Assembly (NCBI GenBank): GCA_002197995.1
Contig: NGZR01000003.1
Span: 4,216,001 to 4,280,000, forward strand
From: Gaeumannomyces sp. JS-464
Lineage: Eukaryota > Ascomycota > Sordariomycetes > Magnaporthales > Magnaporthaceae
Reading direction: 5' to 3'
Length of the DNA: 64,000 bases
Shown here one piece after another: positions 32,857 to 41,928 of the stretch (position 1 is its first letter; each line of letters begins with the position of its first letter). The position numbers and the translations under genes are program-made. A model generated the notes under the pieces. That model did no database searches and was not told the origin of the DNA. It saw nothing but the letters and a program-made list of their open reading frames with translations.

Positions 32857-33657
32857 CCCCCTGTTGGCCATACCCCCTGTTGGCCACCTTGACTCCCATA
32901 CAAATGGGTAAAAACTTACTGTTTTTACAAAGGAATTAAAAATCGATAAAAAATCGGAAAAATAAACGGTAAACGGATTTATAAAAAGTAAAAGCAAGGC
33001 TTTATAAAATTAATTTATAATAAATTATAATTGCAAAATTTAATAAATAAATGGTAAACAGAAAACAAAAGGTCGAAAATGTTAAGGTTTACTAGCAAAT
33101 TGTATGGGATTTATAATAAGGATAAAATCGCTAATAATTTTATAATTATAAAAGATATTAATATAAATTAAATTGTTTTATACATGTAAAATCGCATATT
33201 TTAATATACAAAAACCTATTATTATATAATTTACGTAATTATATATAAATATAAAGTATTTACACAGTGTATTACACAGTGTATCGGAAAACCGGGGATA
33301 AAAAATTATAAAAAAATTATACAAAGTTACTTTTTTAAATATATTAATATTTTAGCGTTATAAATGCATATAACCTTATTGCATTAAATTTTATATAATA
33401 TTTGTAAAATTATTGCCGTTTTTTATTTACATATAATTTGTATGTAATTTTTTAACTTTTAATTTATATGTAAAATTATTACCTGTAAAAGTCTTTAAAT
33501 AACTCGTTATTATTACCTTTGAAAAATGCGCTTTTAAATTTTAAAACCCCTTTTAGCCAGTATTTTTGTGATTTTTATTCCGATTTTTAATTTGCGTTGC
33601 AAAAACTGTGCGTTTGTATGGGAAAGTGGTGGCCAACATGGGATGGCCAACAGGGGG
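32857..33657. mobile_element. AT-rich 801-bp MITE-like element
   Basis: Terminal inverted repeats of about 43 bp. The left end (32,857-32,900) starts CCCCCTGTTGGCC and the right end (33,615-33,657) is its reverse complement. Within each end a CCCYRTGTTGGCCA motif is present twice, and the inner edge is TCCCATACAAA on both sides. The interior is almost pure A/T, with no open frame. A non-autonomous, probably RIP-altered DNA element. No clear target-site duplication (flanks TCGAGG and TGCGCT). Confidence 0.75.
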
Positions 33658-34341
33658 TGCGCTGACTTATCTCACTGCATGCCCCGCATCCACTCACGCC
33701 TCACCAGGCTCTTCAGCTAGAGCCTGTCAAAAATTGATTGCCCTCATGGAATTGTCGCTTGCTCCCGCCTCCGCCCCCGGTGAAATACCCCGAGGCTAGC
33801 AGCCGAGCCCGCCGACCGACCATCGTACACCCCAAAGGGCCCGGGATATCAGCCGAAAGTCACTGACGAGCCTGGTCTGTATCATGCTCATCTGGGACAT
33901 CCCGTCAGCAACACGAGTTAATATCTCAACCTAAGCTCGACGAATATTGGTACGCTCGCTTAGACATAGGTAGCATTGCCTTTCCTTGATTCTAGGGTTC
34001 TTCCAATGGAATTTCCCGCCACCGTGGGCTGAGCTCCAGCGTGTCTCCTGATTTAGCAACACTATAATCTAGATGTTAGGACTGGTCGTAGACGTGCGGA
34101 TAAATCTTGCAGCCATATTGAGGATTTCCACCGAGACCCGGATCTTCTGATGCCAAACGTGCATCCCGGACTACTACTTGGAGCGTAGCTTACCTCCCAT
34201 AGATGAAGTATATATAGCAAGTAACAGAGGACGACACCTCCGGCGGCCGCGGTGGTTTGCAGGTCATTGCAAGCTACCGCAGGCATAGATTCACACCATT
34301 GACCGCTACCAGGTTCTAAACAGCAATTCGTGACGGAAAAC
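33658..34341. promoter_or_regulatory. Intergenic region with TATA box for the secreted Cys-rich gene
   Basis: No gene. TATATATA at about 34,209-34,216 lies about 130 bp before the ATG at 34,342, a normal distance for a fungal core promoter. Confidence 0.45.
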
Positions 34342-34744
34342 ATGCGTCTTTCCGCCGTCTCCCTTCTGCTTGCCCTCGGTGCGGGCGCGAACGCCCAAGG
34401 ATGCGGATGGTACCTCAACGGCAACGACTGCCTCTGCATGAATAGCGCCACGGGTGCCGCCTGGACAGAGTGGACAAACTACTGCTGTAATGCTATGGGA
34501 AGGAGAGTTGGTGGCTTTGTGAGTTTTCATCTCTCTATTTTCGCCATTGTTTCAAGCCCCGTCCTACCTATATGCCTCGGCCATCTCCCCAACTGGCGGA
34601 TTTCTCTTTCTGTCTCGTTTTGCGACTAATGCAGAATCCACTGGAAAGGGCCCCGTCTGCACGGTCGACAAGAACAACAGGCAAACTTTCAAGGACTGTT
34701 GCAAGTTTCAGAACCGGGAGTCCTTGATTGGTCACTGTCGCTGA
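34342..34744 (+). CDS. Small Cys-rich secreted protein (effector-like)
   Basis: About 92 residues. The ATG at 34,342 gives a strong signal peptide (MRLSAVSLLLALGAGANAQ), then GCGWYLNGNDCLC and WTEWTNYCC. After an intron come PVCTVDKNNRQ, FKDCCKF and IGHCR before TGA at 34,742-34,744. Nine Cys in total, with two CC pairs. The acceptor is ATGCAG at 34,634. The best-looking donor, GTGAGT at 34,519, leaves exon 2 one base out of phase; the weaker donor GTGGCT at 34,511 gives an in-frame protein (169 + 110 nt = 93 codons). So either the weaker donor is used or one base is wrong. Size, signal peptide and Cys content are effector-like; no family recognised. Confidence 0.6.
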
Positions 34745-34982
34745 GAGTTTGCAGGGCGCTTGGAGGACGACGGACGTGGAGGCCGAGTATCTCAACGGTT
34801 TTTGTATGGACGATCACTCAAGGGATGGGCAGAAAGCCTTTCCTCCCGAGCCAAAACGCTATAGTCACGACACCATTGCAAGCTCCAAACTTAAGGGCCT
34901 CATCATGCTTAGGTCAATATGTTAATTGACGAGTCCATCAACACACTAGAAAGCCTCACCGTAAGCAAAAATGCCAAACATA
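34745..34982. other. Short intergenic gap
   Basis: 3' flank of the Cys-rich gene. One 65-codon frame without a usable ATG was not accepted. Confidence 0.4.
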
Positions 34983-35080
34983 GGGCCGCGCCGGGATTTG
35001 AACCCGGGACCTGCTACAACCGTGGTCTACACGATGGGAATCCACCCGAAGCAGCAATCATACGACTAGACCACGCGGCC
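34983..35080 (-). tRNA. tRNA-Pro (anticodon CGG) with a 26-nt intron
   Basis: Cloverleaf read on the minus strand. The acceptor stem GGCCGCG/CGCGGCC pairs perfectly, with discriminator C. The anticodon stem GCTGC/GTAGC has one G-T pair, and the loop TTCGGG..T puts anticodon CGG at 35,048-35,046. The T-arm is CCGGG-TTCAAAT-CCCGG. A 26-nt intron (35,044-35,019) sits one base 3' of the anticodon, the standard eukaryotic position. The spliced length is 72 nt. The D-loop reads AGTCGTA where AGTGGTA is usual, so the conserved G18 appears as C; function may be affected. CCA is not encoded, as expected. Confidence 0.9.
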
Positions 35081-36122
35081 GGATGCTGTTGGTGACCCCG
35101 GCCGATTCGGGGCGATCCTATGTGGGACATGATTTTGGCAGAGGTCCACCAGAGCGCGATAGAGTTGGGCAAGATTTGATTCCTGGCCGGATCCGCAAAG
35201 TCTTGTTGATGACTCGTTTGCCGGGTTCTACCAAGTGGCTGGTCTCCCTGCTCGCTTTCCCCAGCATGGCGATCTGTCGTGCCATGCGGCACAACGGCCT
35301 AGGTAATTAGCATCGATATGGCTGCAACAGTGCGGCGGTGCGTACTCTGCGAATGGACAGAGCATTGCAGGATATAGCTTGCGGCACAGGATCGTCGTCC
35401 TTGCTGGGCGACGTTTTCAACAACGTGCCGATAACAAGATGTGGCCCAGGCGCAATTAGACGGCGCGAAGGAAGGCCCTTCCCGGCGCTTGTTTTTGGCG
35501 GCTGTCCAATCAAATAGCGCTTACACGCACCCCGCCCATGGGGGCTGCAAGACCACCACGGGCGACCAGCAGCCCCAGCCCCCATTGCCGTTACAACGAT
35601 TCCGTGATGGCGGCACGGGAGGTGACGATGTCAGCAAATTTGCTCAAGCAAGCAGCCGTGTTGCGGGGATGGCATGTCCGAGGGGGTGGGTGTCTGCTTC
35701 GGCCGCTGGCCGCTTGGTCACAAGGCGGCACGGGCTCGCGTAGAGAACGGCGAATGTGACAAGCTGTAAAGACTCCTTCGCCCCCTCTCCTCTGCTTGCC
35801 TGCCCTCACCACTCCCTACACAATCGTGGGCCTAGTCGCCGGGCATCTCCCCTGCTGGCCATTTTGCTGGACATGGATGACGAGTTCAAAGGCGAAGACA
35901 GACAGCGACGAAACTGCCAAACGACTTACAAGTCACGCCCAATCGACCTTGAGAAATGGCCAATTTCAGGGGCCAGGACCACGAAGGGCTCCAGAGGATC
36001 GACCATTGCGATGGGCTGCAGGTGCTAGGAAACGGACAGATACCGCACGCGGAGAGCATGAAAAAGTACCGTATTTTACGGGACAGGCCGCTGTCTCTCC
36101 GAGCCAGCACGCGGGGCCTGGC
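35081..36122. other. Intergenic region, possible lost 5' end of next gene
   Basis: No independent gene. From 35,956 an ATG opens MANFRGQDHEGLQRIDHCDG, which resembles the N-terminal cytoplasmic tail of type II membrane proteins such as the one that follows. It runs to a stop at about 36,126 in another frame. A one-base slip near 36,120 would connect it to that gene. Confidence 0.35.
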
Positions 36123-36925
36123 ATGGTAGAGACTTGGCATCAACCACCTCTGGCGGCGGTGGGGTATCGCGAGCCCACGAAAATACTCGGGCTGCGCCGG
36201 CCAACGTTTTGGCTCCTCGTCAGCAACATCGTCCTCGCCATCGCCCTGATTGTCGTGGGTGTAGTGCCGGCGCAGATGAATAGGAAGACCGATGCTGGGT
36301 CAAGCGCCTCGGGAGCAGCTGCCCAGGCGCCGGCTGGGTTGCGCGGCAAGGTATGATGGTCCTCGACAGCCGACTTTTTTTATTATTTTTATTATTATTT
36401 TTATTATTATTATTATTATCTCTGCGACCTTTCTAGTCTGCCACCACGTTCTAACCAGGTACCAGTGCTATCAGCAGCAGCAGCAGCAGCACAACGACAG
36501 GCGCCACCCAGCCTACCGCGCCGTCGCAACCAAACAACAACAGCCCGAAGGTGTGCTTCAGCACGACAACGCCCCTCGCGCCCGGTTCCGACCCGGGGAT
36601 CCCGCCAGGGATCGAGTGCCCGATCCCGGCCAGCCAGGTCAACTACACCGTCCCGGGCACGGGATTAAGATTCCAAAAGACCTGCGGTACCGACTTTGGC
36701 GGCAACGACATGGGAAGCTTCCCCGTCCGCAGCATGGCCGACTGCCTCGCGCTCTGCGCCCAGCTCAATCTTTTCCCCGCCAGTGTCGCCGGCAGATGCA
36801 TCGGCGCGACTTGGGTGTACGGCGACGGGCCGCAGGGCACCGGCGTGAACTACTGCTTCCCCAAAAATGACACGTCCAGGACGACTCAGCGCGCAGGCAC
36901 CGAGAGCGCGATCCTGTTGCCGTGA
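36123..36925 (+). CDS. Type II membrane protein with apple/PAN-like ectodomain
   Basis: An N-terminal cytoplasmic segment ending in ILGLRRPTFW leads into one TM helix (LLVSNIVLAIALIVVGVV, about residues 27-44). Then comes a Ser/Thr-rich stalk, encoded in part by AGC/ACA repeats. The ectodomain carries CGTDFGGNDMGSFPVRSMAD, CLALCAQLN, CIGATWVYG and NYCFPKND, the Cys spacing of fungal PAN/apple-like domains (binding of carbohydrate or protein). The intron lies between about 36,346 and 36,458 and holds an ATT-microsatellite pyrimidine tract; its acceptor is AACCAG. The donor GTATGA after AAG is one base out of phase. A GC donor (GCAAGG at 36,346) is in phase (223 + 467 nt = 230 codons). The start at 36,123 is the first in-frame ATG, but the true start may be at 35,956. 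Confidence 0.6.
36372..36420. repeat. ATT/TTA microsatellite in the intron
   Basis: A run of T then about 13 TTA/ATT triplets in the pyrimidine-rich part of the intron; likely length-variable. Confidence 0.7.
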
Positions 36926-37024
36926 TGCCTGGGGTTTGTTCGCCGAATCGGGGATGCTTGTGTATAGGTATCTTTTGTACACTGGTAATTACCTATCCCC
37001 ATCTATATACTCTTAACTCTCTCG

Positions 37025-37933
37025 TCAGCCGCCCTTGACCCCCTTCGCTGCGGTCTTGCCTTGGGGCCCGGGCACCAAGCCAGGCCCATGGGCGTCCAGG
37101 GCGTCCTCCCGGCGCCCCGGGCCAGAAGTCACCTTGCCCCTAGCGGTCACGGCCGACACCCAGGCGTTTGGGTGGTTTGCGACGCCGTCTTCGATCGCGC
37201 CCTCGTAGAGGCGGTGCAACTCCAGCACGTTGCCGTACGTGACGCGGCCGACGCCGGCCCGGAGGCCCCGCTCCATGAACTCGATCTCGTCTGCGACGCG
37301 CCTGCACTTGCCCGCGTACCTGATGTAGCGGTTCGGCAGGCCCTGGCCCTTGACGAGCGACAGGACGCCGGCCAAGATGCCCGTCATGGCGCCGATGACG
37401 GCGACGGGCAGGTGGTAGTCGCCGTTGAGCGCGCCGAGCACGATGAGGGCGGCGGCGAACACCATCTGCAGCAGCATGGACGCGTACACGACCAGGTCGA
37501 CCGTGGCGTGCATGGCCCGGGCGTGCCGCTCCTCGTGCCGGAGCTTGTAGTAGATGGACGTGGCCCGCTCGGCGGTCGACGGGTCGTCGCGCAGCAGCAG
37601 GTGCCGCCACGTGCGCCGCGTGATGGTTGACGGCGCCGGAAGCCGCGGCCCATTGTTCCCGCCGCCGGCCGGGTCCGCGGCCTGCTGCGGGATGCCGACG
37701 AGGGCGCGGAAGGCCTCGAGCGTAATGGGTTGGTTGAGGAGCTCGGGCGAGGCGGTGTGCAACGTGTCGGCCGTCGGCGCGTCGGGCGGTGGCGACGGCG
37801 GTGCTTTGTTGGCGCTGTCGGCCTCGGCGGTCGGGGACGGGGAGGATGGCCAGTCGCCGTCCCTGTCGGTCATTGTGTCTTCGGTCGCAAATCTCCTCTC
37901 CGCCGTGGACGCCCCGCCCACGTCGGCACTCAT
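37025..37933 (-). CDS. Fungal SLATT-domain two-TM protein
   Basis: Single exon of 302 residues from the ATG at 37,933. A long Pro/Ser/Ala-rich N-terminus (about 80 residues) precedes ITLEAFRALVGIP. The core, about residues 125-240, has TSIYYKLRHEERHARAMHATVDLVV, TM1 (YASMLLQMVFAAALIVLGAL), then TM2 (VIGAMTGILAGVLSLVKGQGLP) and NRYIRYAGKCRRVADEIEF. These fit the SLATT fungal family (SMODS- and SLOG-associating two-TM effector domain). In bacteria SLATT proteins are thought to act as membrane effectors of nucleotide-signalled immunity; the role in fungi is not established. No partner gene such as a nucleotide sensor or NLR is next to it. Fully open. Confidence 0.8.
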   Translation of the reverse strand: MSADVGGASTAERRFATEDTMTDRDGDWPSSPSPTAEADSANKAPPSPPPDAPTADTLHTASPELLNQPITLEAFRALVGIPQQAADPAGGGNNGPRLPAPSTITRRTWRHLLLRDDPSTAERATSIYYKLRHEERHARAMHATVDLVVYASMLLQMVFAAALIVLGALNGDYHLPVAVIGAMTGILAGVLSLVKGQGLPNRYIRYAGKCRRVADEIEFMERGLRAGVGRVTYGNVLELHRLYEGAIEDGVANHPNAWVSAVTARGKVTSGPGRREDALDAHGPGLVPGPQGKTAAKGVKGG

Positions 37934-38490
37934 TCTTCCTTTGTAGAGTTGGCGAAGCACCACGACGCCAACTCCTGGGGAATTAATTCCGGTGAGAAAT
38001 GGAGGAACACAGCTGAAAAAGAAGCAAGCACAAGAGGTTCAGCTGAGGGCGGAGTGGCCGAGGCTTGGCAGGAACCGATAGGACCAATAAATCGATCGTC
38101 AGCAGTCTACTCGAGGCCATGGCCAACCACAGACCCTGGCTCTCTGCAAGATGCCAGTTGATGCACCCGATTGGGCTTGTGACGGCACATGGAGGGTAAG
38201 CATTCAGGGGCTAGGACCGATCACGGGACGGCGGTGAATACAAGCTGCAGCACTTCTACCTTAAACAGTTACCTCTAGCTATCATGAGTAACAGAGGCAT
38301 GCTGGTTGCGAGCGAGCTCAAGAAATAAAAATTCATGACCGCATACTCGGGAAAATAGATCAGTCTCGATCATCAAGCATCCAACTCGCGGGGCCACAGT
38401 GAAGGGAAGTCGGCAAATCCACGCGCTTACGCAATCCGAACAGTATTCATAGCATAGATATCCTTTCCTCCTCCTCCGTCTTACTTCGCC
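37934..38490. other. Intergenic region
   Basis: Promoter side of the SLATT gene and 3' flank of the DUF1996 gene. No gene seen. Confidence 0.4.
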
Positions 38491-39894
38491 TCAGTAGACC
38501 GAATTGCCACCAGGGAGCTCCGTCAGCCCTGTAGCAGAAGCATATTAGTTAGCGGGATCCTGAGCCACGAGCAGAGGCCGAGCTAGCGCCACTCACATCC
38601 ATCGTTGCCAATGTCCTCCTTGTACTGCTGCGGGTTGGTGCAGGCGATGGCATCCTCCGCCGACTGCAGCTGCAGCACGGGACAGCTCTCGCTGAAGCAG
38701 TTGGTCCCGAGCGCGTCCATGGCGCGCTGGAGCGCGCCGTCCTTCCAGCCAAAGAGGTAGTCTCCATGGTTTCCGTACCCCTTGCTGTTGGTGTCAAGCG
38801 GGTGGTCAGTAAAAAAAAAAAAATCTCGTTCACGGAAGCCGTCAAGACCAAGAGTGCAAGACGATATTAGAGAACACATGGACATACGAGTCGCCGTAGC
38901 TGTACACGAGCGGCTGCTTCCCATCCTTGTAGTACGCCGGGTTCGCAAACGCGCCGCTGGTATCATACATAATTTCGTACATAACCTGCGGAATGCGGAC
39001 GGGATGAGTGCTCGGGCACTGGTCCCCGGCGAGGGCGCTGCCCGCCTGATAGACGACGTGGCTCTTGTGGTCCGGGCTATCGAGGTTCTTGCCGTCCCAG
39101 CACGAGGGGAAGATAACGGTGGTGCGGATGCCGCCGGGGCACGGCTTGTTGGGGAACTCGGCCGTGTCGGAACGGTCGCACGGCGCACCCGCGCCCCCCA
39201 TCACCCGGTCTCTCGCCGACAGGCACCGGTGGCAGATGGAGAGTGGGCCGCTGGCCTTGGTCCTGCGGCTCACATCGCCTGCGAGCATGCGGAAGCCCTG
39301 TTTTGAGGACGGGAGAGTGTCAGCCGGCCTTGGCTGGTCTAGTGCCGCATGCGTTTGGGGGTAGGAACGTACCGGCTTCATAACGGTCGTTTTCTTGTTC
39401 CTTCCGCTGAAGGGCCGCATGTAGTATACAGTAATGCCTCCTTCCTGCTTCATCAGGGTCCCGTTCAGCTGTCCGTTGGCCATCTGGGGAATTCTCTTGA
39501 AAGTGCCGTTCTCGGGAGATCGAAAGTAGATGGATGCCGTCCAGTAGTTGCTGAAGTCCTCAACCATCCTGCAGGACGTGCACCGTGATGTCTTGGGCGG
39601 GTCGATGGTCATTGGGTCCATCTGCAAGCAGGTCAGTTTATGCTTTTGCTAGCTTTCAGTCATGGCCTGGCTGCGAGGATTCCTGTGTACCGTGATATTG
39701 AATGAGCTGCCGCCGACGATTTGGTGCATATGGGTCGATGGCCTTTGCCCTGGGTTGACAAGGGGATCGGTACGCTCCACGACGAGCTGGGAGCAGGCGA
39801 AGCGCAGAAAGTCGGAACCTCGGTTGGCCTGGGCCCATACATCTTGAGCACCGAGAGCGGCCAGCAGGACCAGAAGACGGGTCAACCAAGCCAT
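38491..39894 (-). CDS. Secreted DUF1996 domain protein, five exons
   Basis: Secreted protein of 362 residues; family biochemistry unknown, common in fungi that grow on plant material. Exons 39894-39691, 39621-39373, 39297-38888, 38784-38597 and 38528-38491 all join in phase (1089 nt = 363 codons), with GTACAC, GTACGT, GTATGT and GTGAGT donors. Signal peptide MAWLTRLLVLLAALGAQDVWA. Signatures in order: DFLRFACSQLVVERTDPLV, HMHQIVGGSSFNIT, then SRCTSCRMVEDFSNYWTA, VYYMRPF, GFRMLAGD, then FPSCWDGKNLDSPDHKSHV, CPSTHPVRIPQVMYEIM, and GDYLFGWKDGALQRAMD. The DUF1996 core spans nearly the whole mature chain. A run of about 13 A on the plus strand lies in intron 3 near 38,811-38,823. Confidence 0.92.
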
Positions 39895-40865
39895 ATTGCG
39901 TAACAGGTGAATTTGACCTTCACGGAATGTTGGAAAGGACGTTGAGTCGTGCTGTTGCTTGACCTGTCTCCAGCGCCTCCAGGAGTTATCTGGAACGGAG
40001 GTTTATAAGACAATGAACGAGAGGTAAGGGGAATCGGCACGATTCCGGGAGGGGACCGGGAGGACCGGGCTTGCAGGCAGATGCCGAGTCCGACCTGCAG
40101 GCCCGGTATATTTGGAGGGTGGCTGTGGCTCCCTTAGTGGTCGGGTTAAAATGCCCATCGTGAGCAGCAATTTGCCCACGCGGGCAGGCAATATGAACAC
40201 AGAGATTGATGGGCGTAGGCGATGCACCGGCATTTGAGCAGTTCCGGGTGGGTCGACCGGCAGAAGAGGAATGAGTATTGAGGAAACAAACGGCCATGCA
40301 TGGCAGCCGGCAATAACATGCTGCTTTTAGGATTTCGACTTGGCGCCCAAGATACGGACGTGTAGGCGAGGAGGGGCATAATACCTAGCATATTATTGAT
40401 AGAAAGCCATTCAACCGCGCCCACTTGCCAAGGTAACCCGAAGAGCTGCCAAGGGGAGTAGGGTTGCAAGTGAGACGATGACGCAGCGATAGGGGGTAGG
40501 TGGATGGCGATTAGAAGCACGTTAAGATAATTGGCATTCCACAAAAGCCTGGCACGCACGGAGGGACAGTGATGGGACAGTGAATATCCTCAAACACCAG
40601 CAATGAAGGGCCCGGCTGGCATCACAGTCCAGCTAAGTCCAGTGCTCGAAGGCGAGGGATGGGTCAACAACAAATGGCGAACTCTCGTGTATTCGATATC
40701 GAGACATCGTCGTTATTCACAAGAAAGGACCATGGATCTATTTAAATCGGTGGCTATCTGCACGCATGGCCTTCTCCAGGTCCTTGCCATAGTTACTATC
40801 GCCAGATATCGTGCATCAGCAAAAGGACACGCTTGAGCTTGAGCTACCTTTACGTCTCTTCGATT
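39895..40865. other. Divergent intergenic region
   Basis: Shared upstream region of the DUF1996 gene (-) and the small secreted gene (+). A CTATTTAAAT stretch at about 40,738-40,746 lies about 120 bp before the ATG at 40,866 and could serve as a TATA element. No gene seen. Confidence 0.4.
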
Positions 40866-41532
40866 ATGGCATATCGAAACCTCTTTATCCAGTGGTTTGC
40901 TCTTGCGCTGCTCCTCGTGGCAGCCTCGGCATCTACTGTTGACCCCGCCAGCCACCGACCATACCACGCTTGGCAAGCGCGCCCTGCCGCGTGTCTGCGA
41001 GGGAAATGCCGTCGTATCGCGCCTGGGACCCAGCCCCGACATAGCCGCAGCCAGCGTCGCCGACTGCGAGGCCCTATTGAGAAGTCTTCAGGGGGCCGAC
41101 TACGACGAGAAAGTCAAACGTCTGCGCGAGTTCAAGGTTCCCTCAGCCGGTGTCGGGGTGCACGCACTCAAGGCGGGGACCTGCAGCATTGTGTTGAGCC
41201 CGGACGCCGACAGCGCCTCGGCAGGCAGGCTGGAGTTTGCGCTCGGGGTGGGGGATCTAGCCGACATAGTCACCTACGCCCACGAATTGCGCGACACGGC
41301 TAGCGGGGACATCAAGGCACTTGGCGTCGGTTTGGACTGTCCGGACCCGGAGAAGAAGCCCATCAAGGTGAACTGGTTTGTCTACAACGAGAGCAAGGAC
41401 GTGGTCAAACCTCTCCCTTCTCTCATAGACCCAGAACTGAGCCAGAAAAAGCCGAAGCCGCCCAAGAGCAAGCTACCCAGCGGCGGACTGGAGGGTGCAC
41501 GTCCTCGGGGAACTCATATTATGGGCCTGTAA
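40866..41532 (+). pseudogene. Small secreted protein, weakly Ecp2/Hce2-like, frame broken
   Basis: The ATG at 40,866 gives a signal peptide (MAYRNLFIQWFALALLLVAASA). After about 30 residues that frame turns into Arg/Pro-rich nonsense. The sensible continuation, one base over and starting near 40,960, carries ADCEALLRSL, LKAGTCSIVLSP and FALGVGDLADIVTYAHEL, and runs openly to the TAA-free stop at 41,532. The order Cys - GTC - G-x-D-x2-DIV recalls Ecp2/Hce2-type secreted proteins of fungi, but the match is weak and based on spacing only. A Lys/Pro-rich tail follows. The break is a single-base type lesion near 40,950-40,975; whether it is real or a sequence error is open. Confidence 0.45.
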
Positions 41533-41928
41533 GCGCCGTCGTCATGGTCTCCATCGCGATCCTGTCTCTGTTTTTGATCAACGACCGCTGGCGGTCACCG
41601 GGGAAGTAATGGGCATCCGCTTGGGGAGATGGATAATGATTCTATGAAGGTACTGGCTACAAACCAGGGGCTGGCTACTTGCCCTGCATCACTGATATGC
41701 CGTCACCTCTCTCTAGACAGGGGATGCTAGGCGGAAGCAGAACCAAGGGGTTAAAGCCTTGCATTAATTAAAACCATCATTCGTAACTTGAAGCACCGGC
41801 TTGACAAAATCCCTCTGCAGCCACACGCAGGGTACCGATCGTCCGGATGCAGCCGGCGCGAAGGCGTTTTAAACTCCTCGCCAGCAAAAGGACGAGAGCC
41901 GGAACCGCTAACCGGCTAACCCCTATTC
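41533..41928. other. Convergent intergenic region
   Basis: Lies between the 3' ends of the small secreted gene and the OPT pseudogene. No gene seen. Confidence 0.4.

Noticed and set aside
22346..33657. Centromere or telomere-proximal repeat
   Set aside because: AT-rich and repeat-bearing, but only about 11 kb, bounded by defined element ends, with no TTAGGG array.
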